Positions 1-9,590 of a DNA stretch of 36,993 nucleotides are shown here, in pieces. The notes under the pieces are model-generated. The model was not told where the DNA came from, did not search any database, and worked only from the letters and a program-made list of their open reading frames with translations. How positions within the stretch are numbered: position 1 is the first letter of the stretch; every line of letters begins with the position of its first letter. The position numbers and the translations under genes were made by a program. The stretch is from an uncultured Phocaeicola sp. (GTDB lineage Bacteria > Bacteroidota > Bacteroidia > Bacteroidales > Bacteroidaceae), in contig CALUJF010000027.1 of assembly GCA_944320855.1 (NCBI GenBank), positions 1 to 36,993 of the forward strand, read 5' to 3'.

Positions 1-534
1 CATAGCACCTGAAATTATGTTTTTACCATAATTTCTCACCAATTCCGTATATAACCTTTTGGCTTCAGGTGAAGCATTATCATTACACAAATTTGTTTTA
101 ATCAACTGAAACGGTGCTGTCCTTTTCAGTTCTACTGTAAAACTGAAACGTGCGGCATAAGCCTCTGTTCCATCAGAAGCCGACAAGATTACTCCCTTTG
201 GTATATAAATCTCGTAATTTGTATTATCATCACACTCCACAAGTTCCATAAACAATGTGTTATTCACACAATAAGCGTCTTTGATATCAAGTTCTCCTCT
301 AAATACTTGGATTTTTCCCAAAGGGTCATCATCGGTCAATTTGATTTTCTTGTCGTAAACCAGTTCTACTGTCAACGAACCGTCCTGCGCTATCACATTT
401 GTGGCTCCATCTTTAGGAGTTACAGCAGTCATGCGAGGTACTGATGTCACTGCAATTTCCTCAGCCTCATCATTACACGATGTTATAGCCAATGAAACTA
501 TTGCCAGCAATATGGTATAAATATATTTTCTCAT
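1..534 (-). CDS. GH26 beta-mannanase-like surface lipoprotein (partial, 3' end outside window)
   Basis: This is an open minus-strand frame from ATG at 534 to the window edge, 178 codons with no stop. The N-terminus is a lipoprotein signal ending ITSC (Cys about 20), followed by acidic NDEAEE, which resembles the surface-export signal of Bacteroidota lipoproteins. Residues about 30-140 look like a Big_5-type Ig domain (PKDGATNV near the start, ARFSFTVE near the end). The sequence then enters a segment (LYTELVRNYGKNIISGAM) like the start of Bacteroidota GH26 catalytic domains. The catalytic glutamates lie outside the window, so activity is inferred. It starts 35 bp after the glycan-binding protein gene and is probably the last visible gene of the susCD transcript. 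The likely role is the surface endo-mannanase that makes oligosaccharides for SusCD. A related GH26-like lipoprotein is the alternative. Confidence 0.7.
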   Translation of the reverse strand, partial: MRKYIYTILLAIVSLAITSCNDEAEEIAVTSVPRMTAVTPKDGATNVIAQDGSLTVELVYDKKIKLTDDDPLGKIQVFRGELDIKDAYCVNNTLFMELVECDDNTNYEIYIPKGVILSASDGTEAYAARFSFTVELKRTAPFQLIKTNLCNDNASPEAKRLYTELVRNYGKNIISGAM

Positions 535-569
535 AACAATTTTGTTTTAGTGTGTCATAATATATCTTT

Positions 570-1754
570 TCAAGGAAGTTTCTTCTCTATACGGAAATTG
601 GCAAAGCTATGGTTCACCGTCCAATTTGAGTTAGGATGAATAACAAAATTAAAATCGGTCTCACCTTCTGTCAACGGTTTGATTTTCGTTGCCACAGATA
701 CTAAATCAAGGGAAATAGTACGCCATTTACCATATGTACCAAAACTTGTAATAGAAGAAGGATTCCATGCGTATGAAGATGAAGTATTTCCTCCAGTATT
801 AAATACAAATCTATAACCTGCATCTCCAGAATTATAGAATGGAGTATTTTCAGCAGAGCATACATCAAATTTCAGCAAGTATTCATCAGGTGAAGCAGCT
901 ACTTCATGTGAGATATTTACCATACTTTTTATTATATCAATCCAATCCCATTCTTCGAAATCACCTTTTAAATTTATGTAATAATCAGGTTCAGATTTTT
1001 CCACATCACCTTCCACAAAAGATATTTTATCAGTAGAATATTGATAACTTTCAACAAATTCCTTACTCCAAACCAATCCGGCAGTGTTCATATATGAGAC
1101 CTGCCTGTGCACACTACCGTTCAGACCTTCATAGTTTATATCTATCACAGAATTCGGCTGGGCATCTTCAGGAATTATCACCGCTATATATCCTTCAGAA
1201 ATTGAATCCACTTTCAAATCCTGTCCTTTCATTTTGATAGTAGACGTTTCTGTTTCTCCACCAAATCCGTACAGGTCGAAATAGTCGCCCACTATCTGGA
1301 CCGTATCTCCAGGCTGACAGAACTCAAAATACAATCCATCAACTTTCACCTCTGGAATATTAACAGTAAAATCGAATGTCGTTGAGCCAAGTTCCGTTTC
1401 GTAAACTATCTTGTTCGTAACATTTTCCGGTATCTGACGAGGAACAGGCATAAACGCCTTTTCCCTTGTAGCGTAAACTTCAGACAGCTGCATTTCAACA
1501 TCGTTGAACATGATTTTTTTGACTTGTGCAAGATTATCACCTGTAATAACCAACATCTGCTCAAAAACAGCACTCTCCAACGGAGTAGTATATTCCGTAT
1601 CTTCCGAATCATAAATGGCATTGATAACAGGTGCGCCTGTAGATGTCATTCCATCGTCATAGTTATCATTGTACGTCACTATATCGTCGCATGAAGCCAT
1701 AGCAAATAAAGCCATTAACGATATATACAAATATTTGATTTTTATCTTATCCAT
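570..1754 (-). CDS. Surface glycan-binding lipoprotein (SGBP, IPT/TIG type)
   Basis: This 394-residue lipoprotein has a lipobox ending MASC (Cys22) followed by DD, consistent with export to the cell surface. Residues about 40-130 and 130-225 look like IPT/TIG Ig-like folds (GAPVINAIYD, LVITGDNL, DTVQIVGDYFDLYG). The C-terminal ~170 residues form a beta-rich carbohydrate-binding-type domain containing WSKEF, FEEWDWI and a WRTISLDL segment, as in the SGBP-B xyloglucan-binding family. It follows susD by 29 bp and precedes the GH26 lipoprotein gene by 35 bp, the usual place for the accessory binding protein of a polysaccharide utilisation locus. Binding of mannan is inferred from context. SGBPs diverge fast, so the sequence does not fix the ligand. 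Confidence 0.85.
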   Translation of the reverse strand: MDKIKIKYLYISLMALFAMASCDDIVTYNDNYDDGMTSTGAPVINAIYDSEDTEYTTPLESAVFEQMLVITGDNLAQVKKIMFNDVEMQLSEVYATREKAFMPVPRQIPENVTNKIVYETELGSTTFDFTVNIPEVKVDGLYFEFCQPGDTVQIVGDYFDLYGFGGETETSTIKMKGQDLKVDSISEGYIAVIIPEDAQPNSVIDINYEGLNGSVHRQVSYMNTAGLVWSKEFVESYQYSTDKISFVEGDVEKSEPDYYINLKGDFEEWDWIDIIKSMVNISHEVAASPDEYLLKFDVCSAENTPFYNSGDAGYRFVFNTGGNTSSSYAWNPSSITSFGTYGKWRTISLDLVSVATKIKPLTEGETDFNFVIHPNSNWTVNHSFANFRIEKKLP

Positions 1755-1783
1755 AATAATCTTTTTAATTATTTGTCAATACA

Positions 1784-3571
1784 TTAACTCCATCCCGGGT
1801 TATTACTGTCAATAGACTCATTAGTCGATACTTCCGATGTCGGCAACGGGAACAGCAAATGCCTTTCGTCACGCCTTTTATTTATACCTGCCTCATCATA
1901 ATTAGCGACAGTACCGTCATTATTTGTACCGGTTATGGAATTCATAACCTCAACATAAATACCCCATCTGATAAGATCCCATCTGCGGTCTCCCTCAAGA
2001 GTCAATTCCTTTGCCCTTTCTTCCAATATCTTTGAACGTAGGTCATTCTTGTTACTGAATGTATATCTGTTTGCATTGGATCTGTCTCTGACATCATTTA
2101 AAGCATTAACCGCATCATTATATTCATCAAGCTCACATTTTGCCTCTGCATAAATCAGATAAATATCCGCCATTCTAAGGAAAGGATAATATGCGTCAGA
2201 ATATTTCTGAGTCAAATCTGTTACATCAGAATATTTATTGGTAAAAGCCAAACACTCACTTGATACATTATAATAGTATCGTCTTCCATCATTGAAAGGA
2301 GCTACAGGGTCAGCAACTTTATCACCATTTTCATCATATCCTGTAGCCTGAAGTTGTAACTCTTGTGGATAATAGAAACCAGTTTTATTGTTCTCATTCT
2401 CGTCCTGATAAGATAGGACATAGCGGTGTTTCACTCCGTCAACTATTCTATAATCATCATCATCAAAAAGGCAATACCAATGATATCTGTTTCCTATATA
2501 TAACCCATTCTGAACTACTCCATTACCATTATCAATACCATTATACCATTCGAGGATACCAGAACTATAGACATCATCACCACTTCTGGTTCTAAGAGTA
2601 AAAAGATGCTCCTGACCATTACCAATTTTATCATATCCTGATTTTGTCCACAAATCATCGTAATCCAATAATCCGTATTGTCCGTAATCATGCTCGGACG
2701 AATGATTTATCAAATATCCTGCCCATTTTGCAGCTTCCTGATAACATTTGGTATAATCGAATGACTCATATCCTGTAACAACTTTTTTGGTAAACGTAAG
2801 AGAAACTGGTCTTACTAATTTCTTCGTGTTACCTTCAAACTTATACGATGGTCCGGACTTTACTGTGAGTTCTGCGCCAGCCGGCATTGATGCAGCACCC
2901 ATTGTTGCGTAAACCTTTGCAAGAAGCGCAACAGCTGTTCCGGCACAGGCATGTCCCCTTTGGTACGACTCATCAGTATTCTTATACAGTCTCGGAATGG
3001 CTTCAACTTCCAGCAATCGAATAATCTCATCATATACTTCTTTTATACTTCTTCGTGGCTGATTATATGAAGCACCCGCATCGATTGATTTATCAAACAA
3101 AGGAATTTCACCGTAAGCGCGTACCAAAAGGAAATATGCGAAAGCTTTGTTGAAATAAACTTCACCCAAACCGTTTTCCTTCAAAGCCTCATCAGCACCT
3201 GTTATCTTATTAATACTCTCAATTGCCACATTAGCCCTGTTTATCAAGTTATAACATCCGTTCCATAAAGTATTCGGGACTTCATCACCTTGGAAGTTAC
3301 CGGCACCCAAATTGGAGAATGCCCAGTCAGGACCTGAAACATAGTCACAATCCATATCAAGCAATCTTGGGAAATTCCCCCAACGTGCCATATCATCAAG
3401 CCATTTACTATAAACTCCTGTTACCCAAAGACTTACCGCATCATTATCATTTCCTACTTCGTCCATTCCAACATAAGAATATGGGTCTTCCTTAAGGAAC
3501 TCACTACAAGAAGACATGGACATGATTCCGGCAAATCCCAAAGTAAATATAAATATATTAAAGGTTTTCAT
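1784..3571 (-). CDS. susD: SusD/RagB-family outer-membrane glycan-binding lipoprotein
   Basis: This 595-residue lipoprotein has its lipobox ending MSSC (Cys22), then SEFLKEDP, the typical SusD start. TPR-like helical segments run through residues about 60-250, including FNKAFAYFLLVRAYGEIPLF. The C-terminus carries the family hallmark YPFLRMADIYLIYAEAK and, near the end, RWDLIRWG and LLFPLPTSEVSTN. SusD caps the SusC transporter and presents oligosaccharides to it. The gene begins 21 bp after susC, so the two are translated from one transcript. The substrate is inferred to be mannan oligosaccharides from the flanking GH26, GH36 and GH130 genes. The length is a little above the common 500-570 range but normal for the family. 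Confidence 0.95.
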   Translation of the reverse strand: MKTFNIFIFTLGFAGIMSMSSCSEFLKEDPYSYVGMDEVGNDNDAVSLWVTGVYSKWLDDMARWGNFPRLLDMDCDYVSGPDWAFSNLGAGNFQGDEVPNTLWNGCYNLINRANVAIESINKITGADEALKENGLGEVYFNKAFAYFLLVRAYGEIPLFDKSIDAGASYNQPRRSIKEVYDEIIRLLEVEAIPRLYKNTDESYQRGHACAGTAVALLAKVYATMGAASMPAGAELTVKSGPSYKFEGNTKKLVRPVSLTFTKKVVTGYESFDYTKCYQEAAKWAGYLINHSSEHDYGQYGLLDYDDLWTKSGYDKIGNGQEHLFTLRTRSGDDVYSSGILEWYNGIDNGNGVVQNGLYIGNRYHWYCLFDDDDYRIVDGVKHRYVLSYQDENENNKTGFYYPQELQLQATGYDENGDKVADPVAPFNDGRRYYYNVSSECLAFTNKYSDVTDLTQKYSDAYYPFLRMADIYLIYAEAKCELDEYNDAVNALNDVRDRSNANRYTFSNKNDLRSKILEERAKELTLEGDRRWDLIRWGIYVEVMNSITGTNNDGTVANYDEAGINKRRDERHLLFPLPTSEVSTNESIDSNNPGWS

Positions 3572-3592
3572 AAATAATCTGTTTTATGGTTA

Positions 3593-6500
3593 TCAAAAAC
3601 TTACTTTTACTCCCATAGAGAATGTACGGCTGCTCGGATATGAATATATATCAACACCTCTACGTGAAGCATCAGAACCGAAAGCGTTTACTTCAGGATC
3701 ATACCAGCTATATCCTGTTATTGTAAACAAATTGCTTGCACTTGCATATATATCTATAGTATTAATACCTTTGAATTTCGGCCTCAACTTATATCCAATA
3801 TTTACAGTTTTAAGCTTAAGGTATGAACCGTCCTCCACATATCTGTCAGAAATCAACCATGTACGGTCATATCCGGCTGTTGCCTTTGGCCATTTGGCAT
3901 TTGCTGTATTTTCGGCAGTCCATCTGGTATTATATGCCTCTGTTGTGATATTTCCTGCATTACCCATCTTAATATCCATCAGGTTTCCGTTGAAAATGTC
4001 ATTACCCTGACTTCCCTGCAGAAAGAAACTGAATGTAAGGTTTTTCCATTCAAAATTATTTGTAATACCATATACAAAATCCGGATTTGTATCACCTATT
4101 ATTACACGGTCAGAAGCTGTTATTGCAGGGTTATCATCAAAATTCCTGTATTTGATTTCGCCTATCATTGCGCTTCCTTTTGCACGCACCTGTGGATCCG
4201 GAGAAGCCATAACCTCAGCCAAATTGTCGTAGAATCCATCTTCCACATATCCATATATTGTACCGATAGGGCATCCGTTACGCTGTAAGAAGACCTCATC
4301 TGCCGCATTCCACAATTTAGTTGCGTATTGGTCAGAATCCAAACCGCCAATTTTGTTACGGTTAAACGAAATATTGGCATCCATGCTCCATTTTAGAGGT
4401 GTATCCTGTAATATACGGAAATTTCCCGTCAATTCCAAGCCTTCATTTGTAACGTATCCGCTATTTACAAGCATTGTACCAAAACCTGTACTGTTAGGTA
4501 TCTTTACATCCTGCAACAAGTCGCGTGTTTTTTTGTAGTAATAATCCACTGTAAAGTTTATCCTGTTATTCAGAAATCCCAAATCCAAACCCACATTATA
4601 CTGTGAAGTTGTTTCCCAACGCAAATCCTGAGCGACAGGACCTCTCCAGTCAACTTGTGCAAATCCACTGCTCAAAGCTCCTGAAAATGGATAATTGGCA
4701 ATATTCAGAATAGACATTGTCCTATAACTTCCAATACCCTGATTACCGGTTTCACCATAGCTCAACCTTAATTTCATATTGCTGAATATACCTAAATTCT
4801 TAATGAACTTCTCTTCTGAAATTCTCCATGCAAAAGCTCCCGACAAGAAATCCGCCCATTTATTCTCAGCTGTAAACTTGCTGGAACCATCCGCACGATA
4901 GGATGCGGTAAAGATATATTTGTCCATCAAAGTATAGTTCACTCGCGCCAGGAAAGAGGCCAATGCCGCATCACCTCTGTCCGAAGCCAACTTACCTGGG
5001 TTCTTTCCCAAGCTCATGTCATAATCGAGTGTCAAATCGCTTGGAAATCCCGTTGCGGACATTGACTTGCTTCCCCAACTTGATTTTTCGGCAGTAAAAC
5101 CGGCAACAGCATTAACAGAATGGATACCTCCAAATGTTTTGGTGAAAGTGAGCAATGATTCTGCCGTAATTCCGCTCCACCAGTTAACCGACTGTCCGGC
5201 TTTACCGTCGATGTTGCTCGTAGAAGCACCTTCCTGGGTTTCCCTGCCATAATAGGTACCACGATCATTATTTGTATAACTAATACCTAAATTTTGTCTG
5301 AATTTCAAGAATGGAAATAAAGTCACTTCCAAATATGAAGAGTTGAAAACATTTATAGATTTCAACTGGTCCTTAGTAGAATTGACATATGCCAAAGGAT
5401 TTGATGCCAGCCAACTAAGTTCTCCTGTTTCCGCTTCGTTATTATTAGGGTCGTATGTAGTTGGGAATATCAATGCCGAACGGATTACACCATAGTCGGA
5501 AGCATTAGTTTTTGAGAAGTCTGTCAAAGTATGAGTGAAACTTGTATTCATACCCATTTCCAACCATTTCGTAATCTTTCTTCCGATATTGGCACGAAGG
5601 GAGTAACGGGTAAATCCTGAATTCTTAATAATACCTGTCTGATCCAGATAGTTTCCGGAAAAAGAGTGCCAACCTTTATCAGAACCACCTGAAACACTTA
5701 TATTATATTCCTGTGAGAAGCCTGTCTGGAATATAAGGTCCTGCCAATCGGCTACGCCAACCCATGTAGCATTTCCAAACTCGTCAATCCTATTTCCAGG
5801 ATTAAGGAAATCCTCCGGTGAAGGTTTATACTCACCAGATAAAGAGTTCATTGTACCGTCAGCTTTTAAAGCATATTCCCACTTGCCTGGATAAGGCAAT
5901 GTGCCTATAGGCTTACTATTATATTTATAGTCATTCAATTGCTGTTCATTCTGATAAAGGGCATAAGTATATGCATCAAGGACATCTATTTTTTTTGCTA
6001 TACGTGACATTGTGAAATTGGCAGAGAATTCTACCTGTTCATGCCCTGCCTGTCCACGTTTTGTTGTTATTATGACAACTCCGTTTGCTCCTCGCGAACC
6101 ATATATTGCTGTAGCCGAAGCATCCTTTAAAACCTCTATTGATTCAATGTCATGAGGGTTTATAAAAGACAATGGATTTGAACTTTGGTTACTGTTTGAA
6201 TTGGCATCACTCGAAGGAGTAGATCCTGCATCAAACGGAACACCGTCAACTATATACAAAGGCTGTGAACTTGTTGAGAAAGAGTTTGTACCACGGATTT
6301 GGATACTAACACCTCCTCCTGGAGCACCATCACTCTGATTTACCTGTACACCTGCCACTTTTCCAGCCAATCCCTTAGTGAAATCAGTCGGACTGCCCTT
6401 CATCAGGTCATCACTCTTTATCTGCGATACGGCACCAGACAAATCACGTTTTTTCATAGTACCATATCCTACTACCACAACTTCATCAAGGACCTCGGTA

Positions 6501-6841
6501 TCTTCCTTCATCACAATATTGAATGTGGTATTATTCCCCACTTTAATCTCTTGTGTGGCAAAACCTATAAAAGAGACCTCAATCACTGCACCAGGAGAAA
6601 CATTAAGAGAGAAATTTCCATCCAAGTCTGTTATGACACCATTTGTAGTACCTTTTTCCACTACATTGGCTCCTATTACAGACATTCCGGATGAATCCAA
6701 TACCTGACCACTAATCTGCTTCTTGTTCTGTTGAACAATTTCAAGATTAGAATCATAAGCCAATGCGTCAGGAATATTCCAGAAAATCAGTGTTGAACAA
6801 GCACACAGCTGTAACACTCTTTTTTTAACTTTGAAATTCAT
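3593..6841 (-). CDS. susC: SusC/RagA-family TonB-dependent outer-membrane transporter
   Basis: This 1082-residue protein starts with a signal peptide (VLQLCACSTLIFW, cut near ALA-Y). A carboxypeptidase D regulatory-like domain follows at residues about 43-120 (ISGQVLDSSGMSVIGANVVE). Next come a TonB-box-like DEVVVVGYG near 120, the plug with LYIVDGVPFDAG and VLKDASATAIYGSRGANGVV around 195-255, and a beta-barrel ending in Phe (FSMGVKVSF). It would import mannan oligosaccharides across the outer membrane using the TonB complex. It is the first gene of its transcript, with its own -7 box at 6918-6925 and a 5' leader of about 70 nt. No clear terminator separates it from the epimerase gene upstream, so read-through from the GH26-GH130 operon is possible. 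Confidence 0.97.
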   Translation of the reverse strand: MNFKVKKRVLQLCACSTLIFWNIPDALAYDSNLEIVQQNKKQISGQVLDSSGMSVIGANVVEKGTTNGVITDLDGNFSLNVSPGAVIEVSFIGFATQEIKVGNNTTFNIVMKEDTEVLDEVVVVGYGTMKKRDLSGAVSQIKSDDLMKGSPTDFTKGLAGKVAGVQVNQSDGAPGGGVSIQIRGTNSFSTSSQPLYIVDGVPFDAGSTPSSDANSNSNQSSNPLSFINPHDIESIEVLKDASATAIYGSRGANGVVIITTKRGQAGHEQVEFSANFTMSRIAKKIDVLDAYTYALYQNEQQLNDYKYNSKPIGTLPYPGKWEYALKADGTMNSLSGEYKPSPEDFLNPGNRIDEFGNATWVGVADWQDLIFQTGFSQEYNISVSGGSDKGWHSFSGNYLDQTGIIKNSGFTRYSLRANIGRKITKWLEMGMNTSFTHTLTDFSKTNASDYGVIRSALIFPTTYDPNNNEAETGELSWLASNPLAYVNSTKDQLKSINVFNSSYLEVTLFPFLKFRQNLGISYTNNDRGTYYGRETQEGASTSNIDGKAGQSVNWWSGITAESLLTFTKTFGGIHSVNAVAGFTAEKSSWGSKSMSATGFPSDLTLDYDMSLGKNPGKLASDRGDAALASFLARVNYTLMDKYIFTASYRADGSSKFTAENKWADFLSGAFAWRISEEKFIKNLGIFSNMKLRLSYGETGNQGIGSYRTMSILNIANYPFSGALSSGFAQVDWRGPVAQDLRWETTSQYNVGLDLGFLNNRINFTVDYYYKKTRDLLQDVKIPNSTGFGTMLVNSGYVTNEGLELTGNFRILQDTPLKWSMDANISFNRNKIGGLDSDQYATKLWNAADEVFLQRNGCPIGTIYGYVEDGFYDNLAEVMASPDPQVRAKGSAMIGEIKYRNFDDNPAITASDRVIIGDTNPDFVYGITNNFEWKNLTFSFFLQGSQGNDIFNGNLMDIKMGNAGNITTEAYNTRWTAENTANAKWPKATAGYDRTWLISDRYVEDGSYLKLKTVNIGYKLRPKFKGINTIDIYASASNLFTITGYSWYDPEVNAFGSDASRRGVDIYSYPSSRTFSMGVKVSF

Positions 6842-6917
6842 AACGTGTTTTTTGTATTATTATTAATTAATTCAATGGTAACAAATAAATAGACATATCT
6901 GCTTTATCTTACTGTTG

Positions 6918-6925
6918 CAAAGTTA
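6918..6925 (-). promoter_or_regulatory. Bacteroides-type -7 promoter box for the susC operon
   Basis: Read on the minus strand this is TAACTTTG, an exact match to TAnnTTTG. It would start RNA near 6911, about 70 nt before the susC ATG. No TTTG -33 box lies at the usual 19-21 bp upstream. That region is instead flanked by the GATA-N6-TATC palindrome, which suggests an activator-dependent promoter. Confidence 0.65.
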
Positions 6926-6945
6926 CATACAACCAGCATCATATA

Positions 6946-6961
6946 ATGATACTTTTATATC
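6946..6961 (-). promoter_or_regulatory. Candidate regulator-binding site, susC promoter
   Basis: On the coding strand the site is GATATAAAAGTATCAT: GATA, six bases, TATC, then AT toward the gene. The edge of the palindrome (6948) lies 23 positions from the edge of the -7 box (6925). The same motif sits at the same distance in the GH26 and GH36 promoters. The binding protein is inferred to be the AraC regulator at 12065-12955. Confidence 0.6.
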
Positions 6962-6987
6962 CATATATAATACTCTTGTAATATGTA

Positions 6988-8181
6988 TTAAGAAAAGCGT
7001 TCGATTATCTCCAAGCACATGCGGGCATTGTGATAAGGACATTTCCAAAATCCCGCTTTGTCATCGTTCTTATTTATTGTCCCATCGCTCGACACGCTCC
7101 AATACCATTCCCCGTTTACTTTATCTATCAGTTTGTCCTTTATAAATTTCCAACAATCCAAAGCAATTCCAAGAGCCTTACTGTCCGCATAATGCTGATA
7201 TAAATTGACATGTCCTACCACATTCTCGGCCTGTACCCACCAATGAAGTTCCCTGTCTATGGTATCCTTGTCAACAAATCTCTCATATATCATGCTGCCA
7301 TCATCGTTCAACCCTTCATCTGCCGCTTTTGCTATTCTTGGAACCATATCCTCAACTTCTACCAGGAGAGATTGATCTCCAAGTACAATCGCTGCTTCAT
7401 GTATAAGCCATGATGCTTCGATGTCATGTCCGTAAGACATGATATGATACTTATTTATCCAATTGTCATCAAAAAATAAGTTAAGGTGTTTTGTATCCTT
7501 ATCCAATATCTTATGGAGAAAAACATCTATCAAATGTGACAATCGTTTCTTCAACAATTCGTTTTTCCAGACCCTATAAAGATTTGTATATGCTTCAAGT
7601 ACATGCAAATGGGTATTCATGGTCTTGCTTTCATTCTCGTCCTTCTCGCTCAGACGCATATCCTCAATAGGTTTCCAATCACGTGTAAATGCCTCAAAAT
7701 ATCCTCCCCTTACAGAATCGAAACTGTATCTTTCAATAACATCAAATAATTTTACAGCATATTCCAATGCCTCTTTGTCACCGGTAGCTCTTGCATATTC
7801 ACTCAAGCCATATATAGCAAAACCTATAGCATATATCTGTTTTTTCGTGTCGGCAGGATTTCCCATGAAATCAAGTTCCCAAAATATTCCTCCGTACTGT
7901 TCATCATAGAATTTAGCAATAAGATAATCTTTAGCTCTGGACGCCATTTTCAGATACGAATCATTCTTCAATATCCTATATGCCGAAGAGAATGTCCATA
8001 ATATACGAGCGTTCAATATCGCACCTTTTGACGCCTTCGGACATAAGACATCCTCACCGGTTATTTGTCCGTAAAATCCTCCGTTCTCATTGTCAACCAT
8101 CCTGGTCATCCAGAACGGAAGTATGTCATTTTCCAGTTCCTTACGTACTTCATCTACAAGTGACACTACCATATCTTTCAT
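6988..8181 (-). CDS. Cellobiose/mannobiose 2-epimerase (AGE superfamily)
   Basis: This 397-residue cytosolic (alpha/alpha)6-barrel enzyme belongs to the N-acylglucosamine/cellobiose 2-epimerase family. The three catalytic histidines are visible as His191 (NTHLHVLEAY), His252 (SYGHDIEASWL) and His384 (CPYHNARMCLE). Their spacing fits the known catalytic triad of Rhodothermus cellobiose 2-epimerase. In the mannan pathway known from Bacteroides fragilis, this enzyme converts beta-1,4-mannobiose to mannosylglucose, the substrate of the GH130 phosphorylase. The gene overlaps the end of the transporter gene by four bases (ATGA), which implies translational coupling. Its position directly after GH26, GH130 and the symporter reproduces the B. 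fragilis ManA-Mgp-symporter-CE order. No signal peptide is present. Confidence 0.93.
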   Translation of the reverse strand: MKDMVVSLVDEVRKELENDILPFWMTRMVDNENGGFYGQITGEDVLCPKASKGAILNARILWTFSSAYRILKNDSYLKMASRAKDYLIAKFYDEQYGGIFWELDFMGNPADTKKQIYAIGFAIYGLSEYARATGDKEALEYAVKLFDVIERYSFDSVRGGYFEAFTRDWKPIEDMRLSEKDENESKTMNTHLHVLEAYTNLYRVWKNELLKKRLSHLIDVFLHKILDKDTKHLNLFFDDNWINKYHIMSYGHDIEASWLIHEAAIVLGDQSLLVEVEDMVPRIAKAADEGLNDDGSMIYERFVDKDTIDRELHWWVQAENVVGHVNLYQHYADSKALGIALDCWKFIKDKLIDKVNGEWYWSVSSDGTINKNDDKAGFWKCPYHNARMCLEIIERFS

Positions 8182-9566
8182 TTCTTATTTTCACGTTTTA
8201 AATTCAATTCACTAATAATTACCTTTACCTTGTTTTCTCCCAAAGGATAAAAACATACAAACAACACCGAAACCAAAGCCGCTATTGCAGGAAGAATACT
8301 CAAAAACATTTTTATTCCATTTATTGTTTCAGGACTTTGAGCCGCATTCGCCTGAAATCCGAAGAAAGAAAGCAACCAACCGGTAACGGCTGTTCCTATA
8401 GCCCATCCGAATTTCTGACTCATTGAAGAAGCACTGAATATCAAGCCTGTAGCTCTGTTTCCTGTCTTATATTCTGAATAATCGGCACAGTCGGCATACA
8501 TAGACCACAGCAAAGGGAAAATACTTCCGGCGCAGATACTTATCACACACTGGAAAACAAATATCAATACCAAATTCTCAGGTTTGAACCAATAGAATAT
8601 AATACTAAGAACAGCAGCCAATGACATAGAAATAGCAAAAGTCTGCTTTTTACCGATAACGTTACTTACAGGAGCCGCCAGAACTACACCTATTATATTA
8701 GCCATCTGTCCTATAGAAAGAAATAATCCACTTAAAACGAATGATACTCCAAATAATGTTATCGAACGGAATTCTTCTTCAACAATATAATACTTGAAAT
8801 AATAAACAGCCGCACCGTCTCTTATTGAGTTAAACACAAGTGCAAATACTCCGGCTACAAACAAGACCCACCACGGACGGTTATGAAACAGGTCTTTGAT
8901 GTCGCTTTTCAATGATGATTTGTTTTCATTGATAGGTTTGACACGCTCCTTAGTCAGATAGAAGCAACCTAAGAAAAGCAATACGCACATAACAGCTATC
9001 ACAGAAACAGCCATAGTCCACGCTTGCTGCTGTTGCGAAACGTCACCCGCATCACTACAGAAGGCATTAACCATAGGCATGAAAAGCAACAAAGCTATAA
9101 AACTGCCTATATAAGCGAACATCATGCGGAAAGTTGACAATGTATTTCTTTCCTTAGGATCAGGACTTATCACCCCCAAAAGTGATGCATACGGAACATT
9201 TATACCGGAATAAACCATCATCATAAGGGAATAAGTGATATATGCATATACCAGTTTGCCTGTATTTCCGAAAGGAGGGGTATAAAAAGTAAGCACTCCT
9301 ATTAGTCCGAACGGAACAGCAAGAAACAAAAGGTATGGTCTGAACTTACCCCAACGGCTTGATGTCCTGTCTGCAACTACTCCCACTATGGGGTCAAAAA
9401 CAGAATCCCAAATTCGTGTAACAAGAAACATAGTACCAACGATAGCAGCCGGCAAGCCGAAAACGTCGGTATAAAAAATCATCAGATATGCCCCAAAAAG
9501 TTTCCAAAACATGGATGAAGCCATATCGCCAAAACCATATCCTATTTTTTCCTTGAGTTTTATCAT
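8178..9566 (-). CDS. GPH-family (MelB-like) sugar:cation symporter, probable mannobiose importer
   Basis: This 462-residue inner-membrane protein of the glycoside-pentoside-hexuronide branch of the major facilitator superfamily has about 12 hydrophobic segments. Family marks include KIGYGFGDMASSMFW at the N-terminus, RIWDSVFDPIVGVVADRT in the first cytoplasmic loop and YADCADYSEYKTGNRATGL in the second half. It would carry mannobiose or similar short oligosaccharides from periplasm to cytosol with Na+ or H+. It begins 24 bp after the GH130 gene and overlaps the epimerase gene by 4 bp, so it is part of a tight operon. The substrate is inferred from neighbours, because the family transports many glycosides. 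Confidence 0.9.
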   Translation of the reverse strand: MIKLKEKIGYGFGDMASSMFWKLFGAYLMIFYTDVFGLPAAIVGTMFLVTRIWDSVFDPIVGVVADRTSSRWGKFRPYLLFLAVPFGLIGVLTFYTPPFGNTGKLVYAYITYSLMMMVYSGINVPYASLLGVISPDPKERNTLSTFRMMFAYIGSFIALLLFMPMVNAFCSDAGDVSQQQQAWTMAVSVIAVMCVLLFLGCFYLTKERVKPINENKSSLKSDIKDLFHNRPWWVLFVAGVFALVFNSIRDGAAVYYFKYYIVEEEFRSITLFGVSFVLSGLFLSIGQMANIIGVVLAAPVSNVIGKKQTFAISMSLAAVLSIIFYWFKPENLVLIFVFQCVISICAGSIFPLLWSMYADCADYSEYKTGNRATGLIFSASSMSQKFGWAIGTAVTGWLLSFFGFQANAAQSPETINGIKMFLSILPAIAALVSVLFVCFYPLGENKVKVIISELNLKRENKK

Positions 9567-9590
9567 AGCAGTGCTTTCTAAATTAATTTA